From Aldrovandia affinis (lineage: Eukaryota; Chordata; Actinopteri; Notacanthiformes; Halosauridae), in assembly GCA_029706075.1 (NCBI GenBank), contig JAINUG010000325.1, positions 577,501 to 641,500 on the forward strand: 64,000 nt of DNA, in the 5' to 3' direction. Within the stretch, counting starts at the first letter, position 1, and every line of letters starts with the position of its first letter. Below, one piece after another: positions 23,629 to 35,389 of this stretch. The translations under genes were made by a program, and so were the position numbers. The notes under the pieces are model-generated. The model was not told the origin of the DNA. It searched no databases and was given only the letters and a program-made list of their open reading frames with translations.

Positions 23629-25391
23629 AAGTACAATTACTACTATTTCAATAAGATTGAGCAGAAGTTTGAGCAAGGCAACTACAGGGCAGCGTGGCAG
23701 GGAATTAAAAACAGCATTGTCAATACAACAAACGAGAGGTGACATGTGAGTGTGATGGGGGTCAGTGATTCCTCCAACAAATTCTACACCCGCTTCCAGA
23801 GGCCTGACCTGGTATCCAAAATGGTGGAATACAAACTCAGCCTTACACCATCCACCACACTCACCCTCCAAGAACAGGATGTGTTAAAGCTGCTCAATGC
23901 CACCCAAACCAACAAGGCCGCCGGACTGGATGGCATCTGTGGCAGGGCCCTCAGGCACTATGCTTAGCAGCTCAGCGGGGTCCTCCTGCAGCTATTCCAG
24001 TCTTCGCTGGTCCCACTGCCATGGAAAACCTCGACCATCATCCCAGTCCCCAAAAACAACAAAGCTCACTTTCTCAATGACCACAGGCCCATAGCCTTAT
24101 CATCACTGATCATGAAGGTCCTAGAGAAGTTGGTCAAGTCCCACATCATGTCTAGTACTGGTGCCCACCTGGACCCTCTCCAGTTTGCTACCGTAATAAA
24201 AGGGGATGGATGATGCCAAACTGTTCCTGCTTGACACCATGCATAGTCACCTGGAGAACAGTGGAGCTTTTGCCAGGCTCTTATTCGTGGATTTCTCTTC
24301 CTTATTCAACTCCATGCAGCAAGGTCTTATTTTGTGGATTATGGACTCTTTCACAGACAGACCACAAAGAGTCTTTACCAATGGCACACTATCAGACACA
24401 CTGTACACCTGCACAGGCTCACCACAAAGGTGCATCCTGTCCCCCCTCCTGTTCATTCTCTACACTAATGACTGTAAGAGTACCCATGCCAACTGCCATC
24501 TCATCAAATACGCTGACGACACCGTCCTTCTCTCACTCCTCTCAGAGACTGAGCAGGACCATGGCCTCATGCTCTGCTGGAGTTGAACGTCTCCAAGACT
24601 AAGGAGATGGTCATCGACTTAAGGAGGAAGCCCCCCAGGATGGGCCCAGTGTTCATCCATGGTGAGGAGGTGAATGTCGTGGACCAGTATAAATATCTCG
24701 GTACCATCTTTGATAACACCCTGAAGTTTGAGCAAAACACAGAAGCCATAATCAAAAGCACACCATGACAATACCTCCTCAGGAAGCTAAATTCATTCTG
24801 TGTCCAAAAAACCATCTTACAAACCTTCTACAGCTCCTTTATTGAGAGTATTCTGTGCTTCTCATGCATCTGATGATTCACATCCCTCACTGTTAAAAAC
24901 TGGAACCGCCTCCAATCCATAGTAAACACCTGTTCCAAAATCACTGGGGTGCCTCTCAGAAGCCTTTTCTAATTCTATGAGCAGCAGGCCAGGAGGAAGG
25001 CCCACAACATCCTGGTGGACAGTACCCATGTCCTCTATCCTCACTTTCAAATGCTCCCTCTCGGGTGCCGTCTGCGCCTCCCCAGGTGCTCTACCACAGA
25101 CGCAGAGCATCATTCATACCCAAGGCCATCTGCCTGGTAAACAAATCACTGAAAGACGATCCTAGGCTCTACCTGGAGCTTGGCACGTGGCATGCCTACA
25201 TTGCATGTGGACTAACTTTTAATTTCCCAGACTTATTTCATTTTAATTTTTTTAATTGCACTTGTGCGTCCAGCCCTAACATAGCTCTATTGTATCTGTC
25301 TGTGTCTGCTTCGTGTATGTTCTTACCATGCCCAAAAACAAATTGACCCTCGGGGATTAATGAAGTTGTATTGTATTGTATTGTATTGTAT
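23629..25391 (+). mobile_element. L2/CR1-clade LINE, 5'-truncated, with (TTGTA)n tail
   Basis: It begins within ORF2 and ends with CCCTCGGGGATTAATGAAG followed by (TTGTA)n at 25366-25391, a typical L2-type 3' end. It was truncated at the 5' end, as is normal for LINE insertion. The reverse transcriptase frame is broken by several stops and shifts. Confidence 0.85.
23640..25140 (+). pseudogene. LINE reverse transcriptase (L2-type), broken
   Basis: Blocks in order: NKAAGLDGICGRALRHYA (about 23910-23965), TSTIIPVPK...FLNDHRPIALSSLIMKVLEKL (24030-24130), FVDFSSLFNSM (about 24280-24320), GSPQRCILSPLLFILYTNDC (24418-24477, Q-G changed to Q-R), KYADDTVLLSL (about 24506-24540) holding the catalytic YADD, LNVSKTKEMVIDLR (24580-24620), and the C-terminal LPLGCRLRLPRCST (25050-25092). 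Internal stops (for example near 23965 and 24585) and shifts disable it. Confidence 0.85.
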
Positions 25392-25825
25392 TCCATTATA
25401 ACTTCTAAAACTACTACTACTATTACTACAACTACTACAGTGCTTGGCTTTTTCAAGCCAACCAAAGTTTGTCCTCAAACTAGTTGGCCTCTTCAATTCT
25501 TTCTTGTATGCTCTCAGTTTGGATTTACTCAAACAGATTCACTTTGGCCCCAAAAAGAGGATTGATTTATTCACCGTTTATTCGACCAGAAATGATTCTG
25601 TCAGTTACACCGGGATCTATACTCCATTGTGCAAGCAGACTGCTTCAAAGAGCCGTCCACAGCCCCATCACATCAACATTACAGGAGGCTATAAATGGGG
25701 TCCCATTGACCATCTGTCCATCAAAAAATGAGTACTATAGGGATGGCTAGGCGCTACGTCATCATATTCCAAAACGCCCCTTCCGTGTCCTGTTGCTTCC
25801 AGGCGGGATATTCAAAGGCAGTAAA

Positions 25826-26005
25826 ATGGTGCAGTGCTGTGTCCCGTGTTGCAGCAATAGAAATGATGTCAACAAAACAGTCTCTTACTACCGCTTTCCT
25901 CCCGACGACAAAGAGAAGAGAAGGTGGCTGAAGTTAACAATAACAGTTAACAGGCAGGCTAGCGCCAGGCAGGCTAAACAGGCTAGCGCCTGTAGTACTA
26001 GCTAG
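25826..26005 (+). CDS. THAP-domain first exon of a transposon-derived gene
   Basis: The ATG at 25826 reads MVQCCVPCCSNRNDVNKTVSYYRFPPDDKEKRRWLK. This gives the THAP N-terminus: paired cysteines, then the F-P and W residues of the fold. The second metal pair (C-x2-H) is absent, so this is one exon of a split THAP finger or a truncated copy. THAP domains bind DNA in P-element-like, Kolobok and ISL2EU-like transposases and in host THAP proteins. It lies 88 bp inside the left terminal repeat, in the direction expected for an element-encoded gene. A possible donor (AG|GTGGCT) follows RR. The frame itself stops near 26003. Confidence 0.6.
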   Translation: MVQCCVPCCSNRNDVNKTVSYYRFPPDDKEKRRWLKLTITVNRQASARQAKQASACSTS

Positions 26006-26559
26006 GCTAACGTTACTACGGTAGGTACTAGTTAGGTAACGTTAGCTAGCGCTAAACTTAGTTTACATAACGTTACCTGTCTATATAACGTTGAGGCAAA
26101 AATGATAAAGTGTGTGTGAGACTGTGTGCGTGTGTGTTTTGGTGGACATTGGACAGCAAAGCAGAACATGCATTGCAGTTAGCCAAATAGCTGACGTTAG
26201 CCCCTTTCTTTGCCAAACAGAATTTATCACTCTCGTTTCCAGAGCTGATAACGTTATCGTTAAGTCACTATCTTGTGATAGTAACATGGTCGTGGTGTGA
26301 ATTACCTCTAAATGAAAGTCTTTTTGGATGACACAACAGTAATATTCCCTATGCTAACACAAGAAGAAGGATGGCAAGGTACTTGCCTTCACCTCCTGTC
26401 CCTCAACCTGTACCTGAATGAAAATAACTTGGCTAACCCTCACCCTAAACACTGCTAAGACAGCCAGCAACGTCCTGTGTTTACATTAGGCTACATAACT
26501 AGCTAGCGCTAGGCTACCAATCCTAACATTTCACTACATTTTAATATACTGTGTAATTT

Positions 26560-26793
26560 AATATGTGTAATTTTGCGTAATTTAATATACTGTGCTGCCA
26601 CTGGGCAGCTGCTGCTCCATTGTTGTTTTTATGCAAACTGTTTTATGTTTTTATATTTGAGCCTATTTGTGATTGTTGTCTTTTACTGTAGTACTGCTGA
26701 GGGCTGGGGGGAACGATATTTCGTTTTTTTTTATGCACGCAAGTGTACAAAGACAACGACAAATAAAGAAATCTTTGAATCTTTGAATCTTTA
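26560..26793 (+). mobile_element. LINE 3'-end fragment with (AATCTTTG)n tail
   Basis: GAACGATATTTCGTTTTT...GTACAAAGACAACGACAAATAAAGAAATCTTTGAATCTTTGAATCTTT is a typical fish LINE 3' terminus with a short tandem tail. It lies inside the THAP-bearing transposon and so is a secondary insertion. Confidence 0.6.
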
Positions 26794-26974
26794 ACCTGTC
26801 TGGTGCTTGTAAGACATTTCCAGTGTGTAGTATTTACATCAGAAAAACGTGTAAAATTGTCTGTTACGTTGTCAACTAACCACTTTTTCTAACATAGCTA
26901 ATAAACACTAGCTAACGTTATCCGGTACGGCAGGCAGCTAACTAGCTAGCTTTATTGCTAACACCCTGTCTCAC

Positions 26975-27163
26975 CTCAACCTCATAGCTCTTCTTTTTCA
27001 TTGAGGCCTGGACTTTCCCAGTTAAAGTTCCACCTGGCATTAAACTAACATTTATAACTCGGTTTGAGTTATACGAGTTGAGACCCTTTTTCACAGACTT
27101 TGAGAAGTCAGCGAAGTAGGATGTCACAGTAAAAAAGGTGACCGGTTCCTGGGCTGTAGCCAT
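26975..27163 (-). CDS. Second first-exon-like frame of the THAP element
   Basis: The ATG at 27163 begins MATAQEPVTFFTVTSYFADF and continues SVKKGLNSYNSN...GGTLTGKVQASMKKKSYEVE. It ends after exactly 63 codons at a good donor, GAG|GTGAGA (minus strand). The tract with a conserved-looking GKV...MKKKSYEVEV recalls the N-terminal part of the YqaJ/SWIM-type companion proteins of ISL2EU elements, but I cannot confirm the family. It starts about 80 bp inside the right terminal repeat and points inward, mirroring the THAP exon. Confidence 0.45.
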
Positions 27164-27244
27164 TGCTGTTTACATTGGCCGCATTAGACTACAAAAATGC
27201 TGGACACGGAAGTAATACGTGACGTCACGCTAGCCATCCCCATA

Positions 27245-29549
27245 AGGGTTTCCTCCTAAAAGCCTGTTTAAAACTCCACATTCCAACAAGAGATTATGTC
27301 AGAGAAGATTGACTGTTTAAGTACATTGTTGTTTTCCCTGAGGCGTGATAAAGCTTGTGGAATGAGACCAAATCATGGTTATAATTGACAGAGCTGTGGC
27401 TTCAGCCCAGCCAGGCTCCAGACATTTATCTTTGTGCTTGGGGGCTCTGTGGTCATCTGACACAAGGTCAAGGTGAGAGAACAGGTGCTTTTGTTAACTT
27501 TATAATACGTTTCTTACTGTTCTCTTCGATAACTTCAGAACTCTTTCCATTTTGTTCACTTTATTCATTGTACATGGGTGTTTGGAGTATTATTAAGTAT
27601 TTGGATAAAAAGCACAATTTAATGTACGCGTGCACGAGTGTGCGTGGTTAACTTACATCTGTTAACATCTATATCTGATTTTGTTGCATGATCGATCCAT
27701 CTGTTTTCAGCACATCAAAGGTCTAAGTCATGAATAATGCAATTAACAAATTGAAAACATACACAGTTTCTGGAGCATACACTGTAGCTGTGTAAGTGTG
27801 CTGTGGATTGTGTGTTTCTTGTTGTTTCTTCATGCGTACGAGTGTGTGTGAGTGTGCAAGTGCATGCATGCCTGCGAGTGTATGTACAGTATGTGTGCAG
27901 GTTTGTGTCTATGTGTGTGTATGTGCGCACGTGCGTGGGCATGTGTGTGTTTGTGTGTAATTGTGCTTGTTTGTGTGCATGTGTGGGAGTGATAAGAAGA
28001 TTGCCCAAGGCCGGAAGCAGGGGCAAGGTAAATGGAGAGATATTGGGGCAGGTGTAATGGCTCTGTTTTTCTTCGGTTGGCTAATGAGACAGTTTAGCCA
28101 CAGGGGTCTTTTTGTTAAAAACAACAACTGCAAGAGGTGGGGGAAAAACACAATCTAATCAGAACCATTGTGCTTGCTGAGGTGGCAGCTCAAGTCTAGC
28201 TTTCAATCAGACAAGATGGTTATATCCCAGGGGTTGGTTTTGGTATGGTGGGGAAGGAGTGGTTAGGTTAGGGGTATAAGAGAGGATCACTCACTATTAT
28301 TAAAAGACAATGTGCAAAATAAAAACAAAAACAAAGTAGTATATTACCTCTAAGGCCTGTTTAATACATTGCATTTGTTACTTTTTGCTGAAAAAAGGTC
28401 ATTTGTTAAAGGTGCTGATTTTGTTTTGAATGGAGAAAGTGTGTAGTTTGCCATGTAACTGACAGCCATCATTGGAGTTTGGAGCACCATGGGAGTGACC
28501 TTCAATAATTAGGCTCATGTTTGTCCCTGCATAGAGGTGAATACATAATGGTAATTGTAATGTGGGATGGCTTTTGATTTGTTAAAATTCAAGTAATTTT
28601 ATTCACCAGAAGTAATCAATGCGTCTCCAGCCAGTTGTCGGAAATTACCATTGTGGGTAATTTAGTAAGTCACTAATCGATTCCAATCATTACATCCCCC
28701 CAGTTTGGGAAATACTGTTTCCCTCCTGAGTCTCCTTACGTTGCTGGGATTGGTCCATTTCCCCTTTTCCCCTGAAAGGATTCCAGTGCCTGGTGATTTA
28801 TATGTTTATGGCCATTACTGACGTTGAGTAATTCATTTTATTTTCCTTTTGGCAGAGGTGGTTTGTGGTCCTCAGAGGAATATCAATTACCATGTTCCTT
28901 TTTTAATCATGATTTTCCCAATGTTTACCAGAGGGCCAGATCAGAGCAGCCGCTTTTAGTTTTTCTGTGGTGTGGCAGGCCAGTGGCAACTGATTATATG
29001 ATCGATTCACTTTTTTGATTGCAATGACAGTATTGATATCACTTATAGCTGTCCCCTGCGAACTGTAGATGACACAGCACAGTTAGGCATGGTGAATGAA
29101 TTACCTCCACCTTGAAACAAATGGAGATTTTCTTTGAGATTGTGTGCGAGATTATACTGAGATTTTGGTAAGATTATGAGGAGAATTTGTTTATGACTAA
29201 AGTGCTATTTCGGTGAGATTATGATGAGATTTTTGTATGATTTCAGTGAGATTACTTTGCGTAATCTAGTGTGTGCTGAGAAATTATTTACAACATATAC
29301 CACTTGAAAACATATTTGCCGCACCCCGTGCGACAAAACCAGGAGTAGAACAGAACAGCAGAATGCAGGGATTGTCGTTATCAGTCTGCGGACCGTCCTT
29401 TTATTTTTCCTTCTCCTGCAGGGAGAGGAGGGGCATGTATATGAAACAAAATTCACAAATAAAGCTTCAGCCATACCCTCACAGGTTCTGGCCCAAAACA
29501 ATACATCTAAATAAACTAAACAAAAAACAAATTTCCGCAAAACCCTACA

Positions 29550-29619
<70 letters not shown>

Positions 29620-30296
29620 GACAGACGCTTGCCATTGCCAGCTGCGTTCTCATTGATCACAGTGCTCTCTCTTCAGCACCCAGCTCCATTGTTCCAGCCA
29701 CCTGCTGAGAGAGCAGAGCAGTTTTAAGCACACAGGTATATTTAGATAATGCCTCACAGCTGTGTGCCCTGGCTGCCCTACCAGTAGGTGTGGCCATTAA
29801 TCATCCCGATAACCCTGCCCAGACCGACGCCTTCCACAATATTATAAGACAAGTGTGAAACTGTGGTATGACTGACAGGCTTTGCAGAGCATCCCTAAAT
29901 TACTCTTATGGCATCATAAAGCAGTGGCTAAAATATACTGAATGGAAAAGCTATCTCTGTATCATTAACGAGGTAATCAATAACATTTCCCATCTTGTTG
30001 TCAATGTTCTCATTGTTCCATTTATATTGAATGTGGAGGAGAAAAATGATGACTGACTGACACTGCATAAAATGTGTTGATGCACTCAATCTTTGAACAG
30101 TTGGACATTGGAGATAGTCAGTAACACAGGTTTAATGACATTTTAATTCTGGTTACTGACTGAAATATTTTTATCAATCATTTTGCTTGCTCTTTTTTCA
30201 AATAGTGTAATAATACCTATTGCTAAATAATACCAAATGTTTTGTCAGAACAGAATATTCTGTTTATATTTCTCAATCATGCAAGTCCAATTAAAT
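27245..30296. other. Non-coding region with microsatellites
   Basis: A TG-rich tract at 27836-27992 and a long (CA)n tract at 29554-29614 dominate. The open frames (for example 27803-28057) are microsatellite artefacts. No exon was recognised. Confidence 0.55.
29554..29614. repeat. (CA)n microsatellite
   Basis: About 30 uninterrupted CA units, followed by GACA repeats. Confidence 0.95.
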
Positions 30297-30300
30297 GTAT

Positions 30301-31636
30301 TGTTACATCCCCAAAATTCACCCACACTATAATAGCTGGGGAACGACACTAGACACAACACATACACAAAACCACCAGGCCAAACCGTCCACAAGTTAAC
30401 AAAGATTTATTATTTACAAACAGATATCAACAAAAATACATACTTACAGTAAGGATGGAAAAACTAATTACAGTTTTTTCTGATTGCTTAGGCACTAACT
30501 TTGAAACTATAGGCTATTTTTGCAAAATTCTACACACTAATCACAAAACCTTACACCAAACCAGCAAAACATTATACATCTCTTGCGAAAGCAAACAATT
30601 CTTGCAAAACTCTTCAAACTCTTTTTTGTTTTTGCGTCAATACAGTACACACAAAGCATCATTTGAATAAGCACAGGGAGCACCAACTACGCACTGATAG
30701 TATAAATGAAAAACACTTTTCTTTTTCTGTATAGTAAACACACATACACACAGGTATCCAAATGTGTAAAGTATGGATGTGTATTCTGAACATTGGACTT
30801 TTGGACTTTTTAGTGTTCTCTCATTACCTTTGTTTATGGTTCAATTGGTTCAAACCAAACACACAGTGTTCCCTGATTGGTCATTGTGTAATTGTTTTAT
30901 TGTTTGTTTTGATTGATTCCTCCTGTGTCTCAATTTGTGGTCTATTTAAGTTGCCCATTTTCTTTTCTGTGCTTGGGCTTGAATGTTTGTTGAGTGCTTT
31001 GTTCCTTGTGTTAGTGGTGTCTGAGTATTTTCCCCTGCCTTTTTGAGTTTTGCCCTCATATTGTTTCGTGCCAGTGTTTAATTGAGTCTTGGGTTTGATT
31101 TTTCATCCCTGGGTTTTATTTAGTTCCTGAGTTTGAATTTTGTCCTTTGTGTTTTATTAAATTATCTGTTACTTTTGGATTCCTGCCACTCTACGTTTTC
31201 CTGCACTTGGGTCCGATTTCCTGCCCTCATTTAAAAAACAGCCTGCTATCTACTCCTATCCTCAAAAAGAAAGAAAACTACCCCTCTCTATCGATGCAAA
31301 AGAAAGGGTGAGTCTTCCGCAAGCTGGGTAATCTACCCTATTCTTCACCTAACTAAAAAGGTGGACAAAACCAAAAGTAAGCTGATGCATATAACGATAC
31401 AGACATCACTTTAAAACATGGATGGGAACAAGACAGAAACAAATGGGGAAATACAAAATGGGTGTGGTCTGCTTTTGAAGCCTCGGAGTGGGAGGGGCCA
31501 GCAGGGTTCACAGACAGGACAATCAGTAAACAATTAAAGTCAATCAGTCTGGCATGCCTGGAATGTGGCTCCTTGGGGTGGTTTCAAACAGGAAATCAGC
31601 CACCTGGCACTTCTTCCATGGCCACCGTGCATAACA
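30301..31636 (-). mobile_element. Solo LTR, interrupted by a later insertion
   Basis: It starts TGTTACATCCCC and ends GTGCATAACA (TGTTA...TAACA). A 4-bp duplication GTAT flanks it at 30297-30300 and 31637-31640. A minus-strand AATAAA-type signal lies near 30410 (AGATTTATTATTT on +). LTR-like sequence covers about 30301-30450 and 31250-31636. The middle is foreign AT-rich DNA. No internal retroelement region is present, consistent with LTR-LTR recombination. This is inference from termini and duplication. Confidence 0.55.
30455..31250 (+). mobile_element. Insertion inside the solo LTR, family uncertain
   Basis: TAATTACAGTTTTTTCTGATTGC at the left recalls a mariner-type end. Further right, a TATTTAAG box (about 30943-30950) and a TTTATTAAATTATCTGTTAC tail (about 31155) look LTR-like. 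The insert may itself be composite. No coding capacity was recognised. Confidence 0.3.
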
Positions 31637-32689
31637 GTATAGTTGTACTTACATTCTATGTACCATAAACTGTAAAAAAACATTCTGCTGAATTTGACAA
31701 ATTTTTACACAGTTTTCTATTGGTAAATGAATTGGCGTGTTAATCAGTAAACAAAAAAAATTATGTTTTGGGGCTACTGGGTAGTGTGTGAATGCGCCCC
31801 ACTTTGGCCGGCAGCTCTGGTTATGCATCATGTCAAAATTGCACGCGTGAGACGGTCTTTCATACAACACCAAGCGAGACAATTTTAGGACCACAACAGA
31901 CTTACTTTTCCAATAATCCAGTGGCTGTGTTATCTTCATAGCCATGTTTAGTGTCGCCCGGAAACTACAATCCCCAGCGGTACAACTCCGACAAATCTAT
32001 TTTGTAACGTGAAATGTAACAATATTTATTTACTATTGAAGTTCCCTTCGTAAAGATGACCATGCACTTGAGGTTGTGTTAAATATGCTACTCTGGCACT
32101 TGGGGGTGCTGTGGCTCCATGGAACAGGTGAGGGTGATGTTTGAGGTGGTCTGGCATTGAGGTGTCTGTTACTTTACAGTAAGGTATGTTTTTTTTGTAT
32201 GAATGGTTGGGTATTGACACTTATTGCCTTTGATGAGTTGTTCTGGGTTGAAAAGGGGAGTTTGAAACTGTCAGTGGAATGCAATGAGGGATTTGTTCCC
32301 TTTTGACATTTTGGGAAGTTTAAGGGGGAAACATTTATATAATTATGTATTTTTAATAGTGACCCTACAGCATGAAAGGTACTATTCTGCCACAATGGCT
32401 GTACTGTTCAGCTGGCAGACTGTGGAGTGAATTTCATAGTTTCTTGTCATCCCACAGTTCAGTTGGCTGTTTTATTTGTGCCTCTCCTCTGCTAACTGAT
32501 AACCATCAATAACACTGAGTTCATTTCTTAAAGTGTTTATTTATTGTAACTGTTTTCACGCGCTGTCCTCATTTTTGAATGTTAAAGCACTGTGGATAAA
32601 TCCATCCACCTCATGGCTAATTATTTAATCCACTGTATTTATTCATTCTTCATTTGTTTTTGGCAAACTAATTGACCAGACATGACCGA

Positions 32690-32960
32690 AAAACAAGAAA
32701 CGTCCTATTCCAACTTTGGACTCTAGTTTTTGGCCGAACGGTAGCGAAAACAGACCTGGACATAATATATGTTGACTCCGCCCTGTTTGGTAATTTGTGG
32801 TCAGCAGTGATATTGTTCACATCAACATGGGTTGGGCAGTACAATGGGGGTGTGTCAATAAAAACATTAGGTGATGTGCAAGTTTTGTGTGTGATCATTT
32901 GTTTGCGTTTTCATCCACCTACTTAACTCAAACGCAGGGCGTTATATGCTAGTTTGGTGA
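32690..32960. mobile_element. Harbinger-related terminal fragment
   Basis: The stretch around GTTGGGCAGTACAATGGGGGTGTG...GTGATGTGCAAGTTT...GTTTGCGTTTTCATCCACCTACTTAACTCAAACGCAGGGCG parallels the subterminal part of the 21222 element (GTTGGGCAGCGCAATAGGGGGTGTG...). It is thus a diverged relative. Confidence 0.5.
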
Positions 32961-33307
32961 CATTATTAATGGTCACATATAAACAGATTATATTAAATAA
33001 ATGCCCCATCACACAAGCTTTGTTTCTCATTCAATGTCTTGCATGTAACGTATATAAATAAACATATTTAATCTTCCATTTTATTCATTTATTGTTCGTT
33101 TTTACTTTCGTGTTGATTCCACTAGTTACTGTTTGATTAACCTAACAATGAATTTGGAGGTTTAGATCAGAATGATTATCTTTAAAAATAACTAATATTT
33201 TAATTGTTCAAATATTCGTTGTATTCGAGTCTTTTGTTCCTTGTTCCCGTGGGTTATCTTTCAGAGGGGTAACCTGTTATAAGGGGATAATTTGTAGTTG
33301 GCTGGAA

Positions 33308-33750
33308 TCAGAGATGCCACACCCTAAAGTTGAGAAAAATCCTACTTGCCCAAAATTTAATTGAAAATGGAATCTTGGATTTTTCTAAATAGACACCCTT
33401 TGCTATGATAACAACCTCAGAATCACGGGCCATTCGGTTAATACGTTTCAGCAAGAAATCACCCGACGTTCTTCCCAGCTCTTCCGGCAGAAATTCCCAG
33501 AGACACTTGTGGGTTGCTTTGCTTTGACTCTTCTGTCCAGTTCGTCCCATACAAGTTATATGGGATTGAGGTCTGGACACTGGGCAGGCCAGGTCATTAG
33601 TTTGAGTTGTCCTTCACGTTCCTCCTTCACCAGATAGTTCTTGCACAACTTCAAGGTGTGTTTCAGGTCGTTATCTTGCTGAAGAATGAAGTCGTGCCCG
33701 ATTAGCCGTAATCCAGATGGAAGGGGTACTCAAACTTTTGACTGGTACTG
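33308..33750 (-). mobile_element. Tc1-like 3'/5' remnant (minus strand)
   Basis: The right terminus GGTACTCAAACTTTTGACTGGTACTG is followed by TA (33751-33752), a Tc1-type end. A minus-strand frame (33580-33308) reads HKCLWEFLPEELGR...RMARDSEVVIIAKGVYLEKS, as at the C-terminus of Tc1 transposases. The left terminus is missing. Confidence 0.6.
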
Positions 33751-33751
33751 T

Positions 33752-34245
33752 ATACAGTATATAAGATCTTCATATTTGTTTTGTTTTGTTCTGTTCTTTT
33801 AATCAAAAGTGTCTGTATTCAAAATGTATTTTCCACATGACTTTAGTGGGAAACTATATTAACAAATCCATCTATTACCCAATGAAAATGACTTTTAACA
33901 ATGAGAGAGTCAGCTCTCATGCTACCACTTCACCATGGAGCAATCTGGATCCCCTCAGTCATATAGTTACTTTCTTAAGCACATGTCATATTATGTGACA
34001 TGATTGGAGCTCGGGCACATGGACTCACTCCCTCCCTGGGGGCTGCTGAAGACTGCACCGCTCAATTCCGAAACAGAAGACCAGGTGCTGAAGCTCAGTC
34101 CCAGCACTCTGATTGGATGTGACACAAATATTAAGTTTGTCTACCATCTGCGCTTGTCCCACCCTTGACCCATGTAAGAGAATGGGGGTAAATATTTGCC
34201 TCTCTGTCCCTGGTTGTAGGACAGCTCAAAGGTGTGGGCCGGTGT

Positions 34246-34280
<35 letters not shown>

Positions 34281-35090
34281 TGTGTGAGAGAGGAGGATGT
34301 GTGTCTACACTATGTGGATGTACATGGTAAAGTCCCCAGCCTTGTTGTGTTGTCTAAGCTGCATTCGTTACCCTGTCACATGCTACAGACCACTAAGTAA
34401 ATGTTTTTGAGGAAAGTAATGAACAGTGAATTAGCTTGTTGGTTTGTATTTTTAAAGGTTAGACTGGCATGTTTTTGTACTCATTTAGACATATTTCATG
34501 TATTATACAGTGATTCATAAGTCAGAGGCTACCATGGTAACTTATGCCAAAACCTTTAAAACAACATTTATGAAAATGGTATTGAGTGGTATTGACAGCT
34601 CATACCAGGGATGTGATTTTTTTTAAATAGATAACTGAAAAACATTAACAAACAGGCAAGACAATAAGAAAAATCCCAAAACGATAATGCCATATGCCTT
34701 TAAGAGCAGCATGTGAACAAAAACCTACATGGTGACATTTCTAAGCATTCCTTATTTCTAGGCCTGGAGCAGCTCTACACACCCACTAGAGAAAAACTTG
34801 GAAAACTCTTTATGATCCAAAAATGTGGCAAGGCAAGAAACTGTCAATGTCATTATAAAAATGCAACTCGGTTGACTGGTTTGAATAAGGAATAAAAATG
34901 CTGTTGTAATGTTTTGTATGGTTACTTTTAGAATGTTTTATTGGCTATAGTAAACCTAACGGCCTGCTAGCCTACATTAGCAAGGATCATATGCAGCTGT
35001 AACACACTATATATCATTAACAGCCCATATTCTGGACATTTGCCACCTCTTTAGGCATACCCAAATATAACAGTTCAGAGACACAATAGT
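33752..35090. other. Non-coding stretch, no gene recognised
   Basis: It contains a (TG)n microsatellite at 34249-34286. Nothing else is supportable. Confidence 0.5.
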
Positions 35091-35094
35091 TCCA

Positions 35095-35380
35095 GTGCCC
35101 CCCCCCCCCCCCTCTGCCCGTGGTGCTGGGGGTGTGCAGGAGAGGGCAGCAGTGGTCGCTGTGTTTTCCATTGTTATCCACATCTCAGTGAGGGCCAGGA
35201 AGTGGGGGGAGAGGGTGTAGGTCTGAGGTGAGATGAAGCCAGCCTTCTGTACAGCTGATTGGCAGTTCCAGAGACCCCCTGCAGCCACAAGAGCACCGGA
35301 GGAGTGCGGCGGGTGGGAGAGGTTGCAATGGCTAAAATGGCTGCCTGGTCTATTGAAAGAAAATAAAGTGAATCTTTTTC
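35095..35380 (-). pseudogene. LINE endonuclease fragment (L2/CR1 type)
   Basis: The minus-strand frame reads GLWNCQSAVQKAGFIS, then HFLALTEMWI and GGGGGTGTIV. This matches the start of the AP-like endonuclease of L2-type LINEs (LWNARSV.NK...LALTETW...TGRGGGTG). It is only about 95 codons long with no RT attached. A C14 homopolymer lies at its right side in the coding sense (plus 35099-35112). Confidence 0.65.
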
Positions 35381-35389
35381 CAACTTGCA

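Larger units (their letters stand above)
25738..27242. mobile_element. DNA transposon derivative with THAP exon (possibly ISL2EU-like)
   Basis: Imperfect inverted termini of about 30 bp: TAGGGATGGCTAGGCGCTACGTCATC at the left and GTGACGTCACGCTAGCCATCCCCA at the right. TA flanks both ends (25736-25737 and 27243-27244). At 1505 bp it is too short for an autonomous copy. It holds two inward-facing first-exon-like frames, a THAP finger (+) and a second frame (-), plus a LINE tail insertion. ISL2EU-type elements are known to carry two genes; that assignment is inference. Confidence 0.65.

Noticed and set aside
29273..29656. Open frame ending in Thr-His repeats
   Set aside because: It is created by the (CA)n microsatellite.
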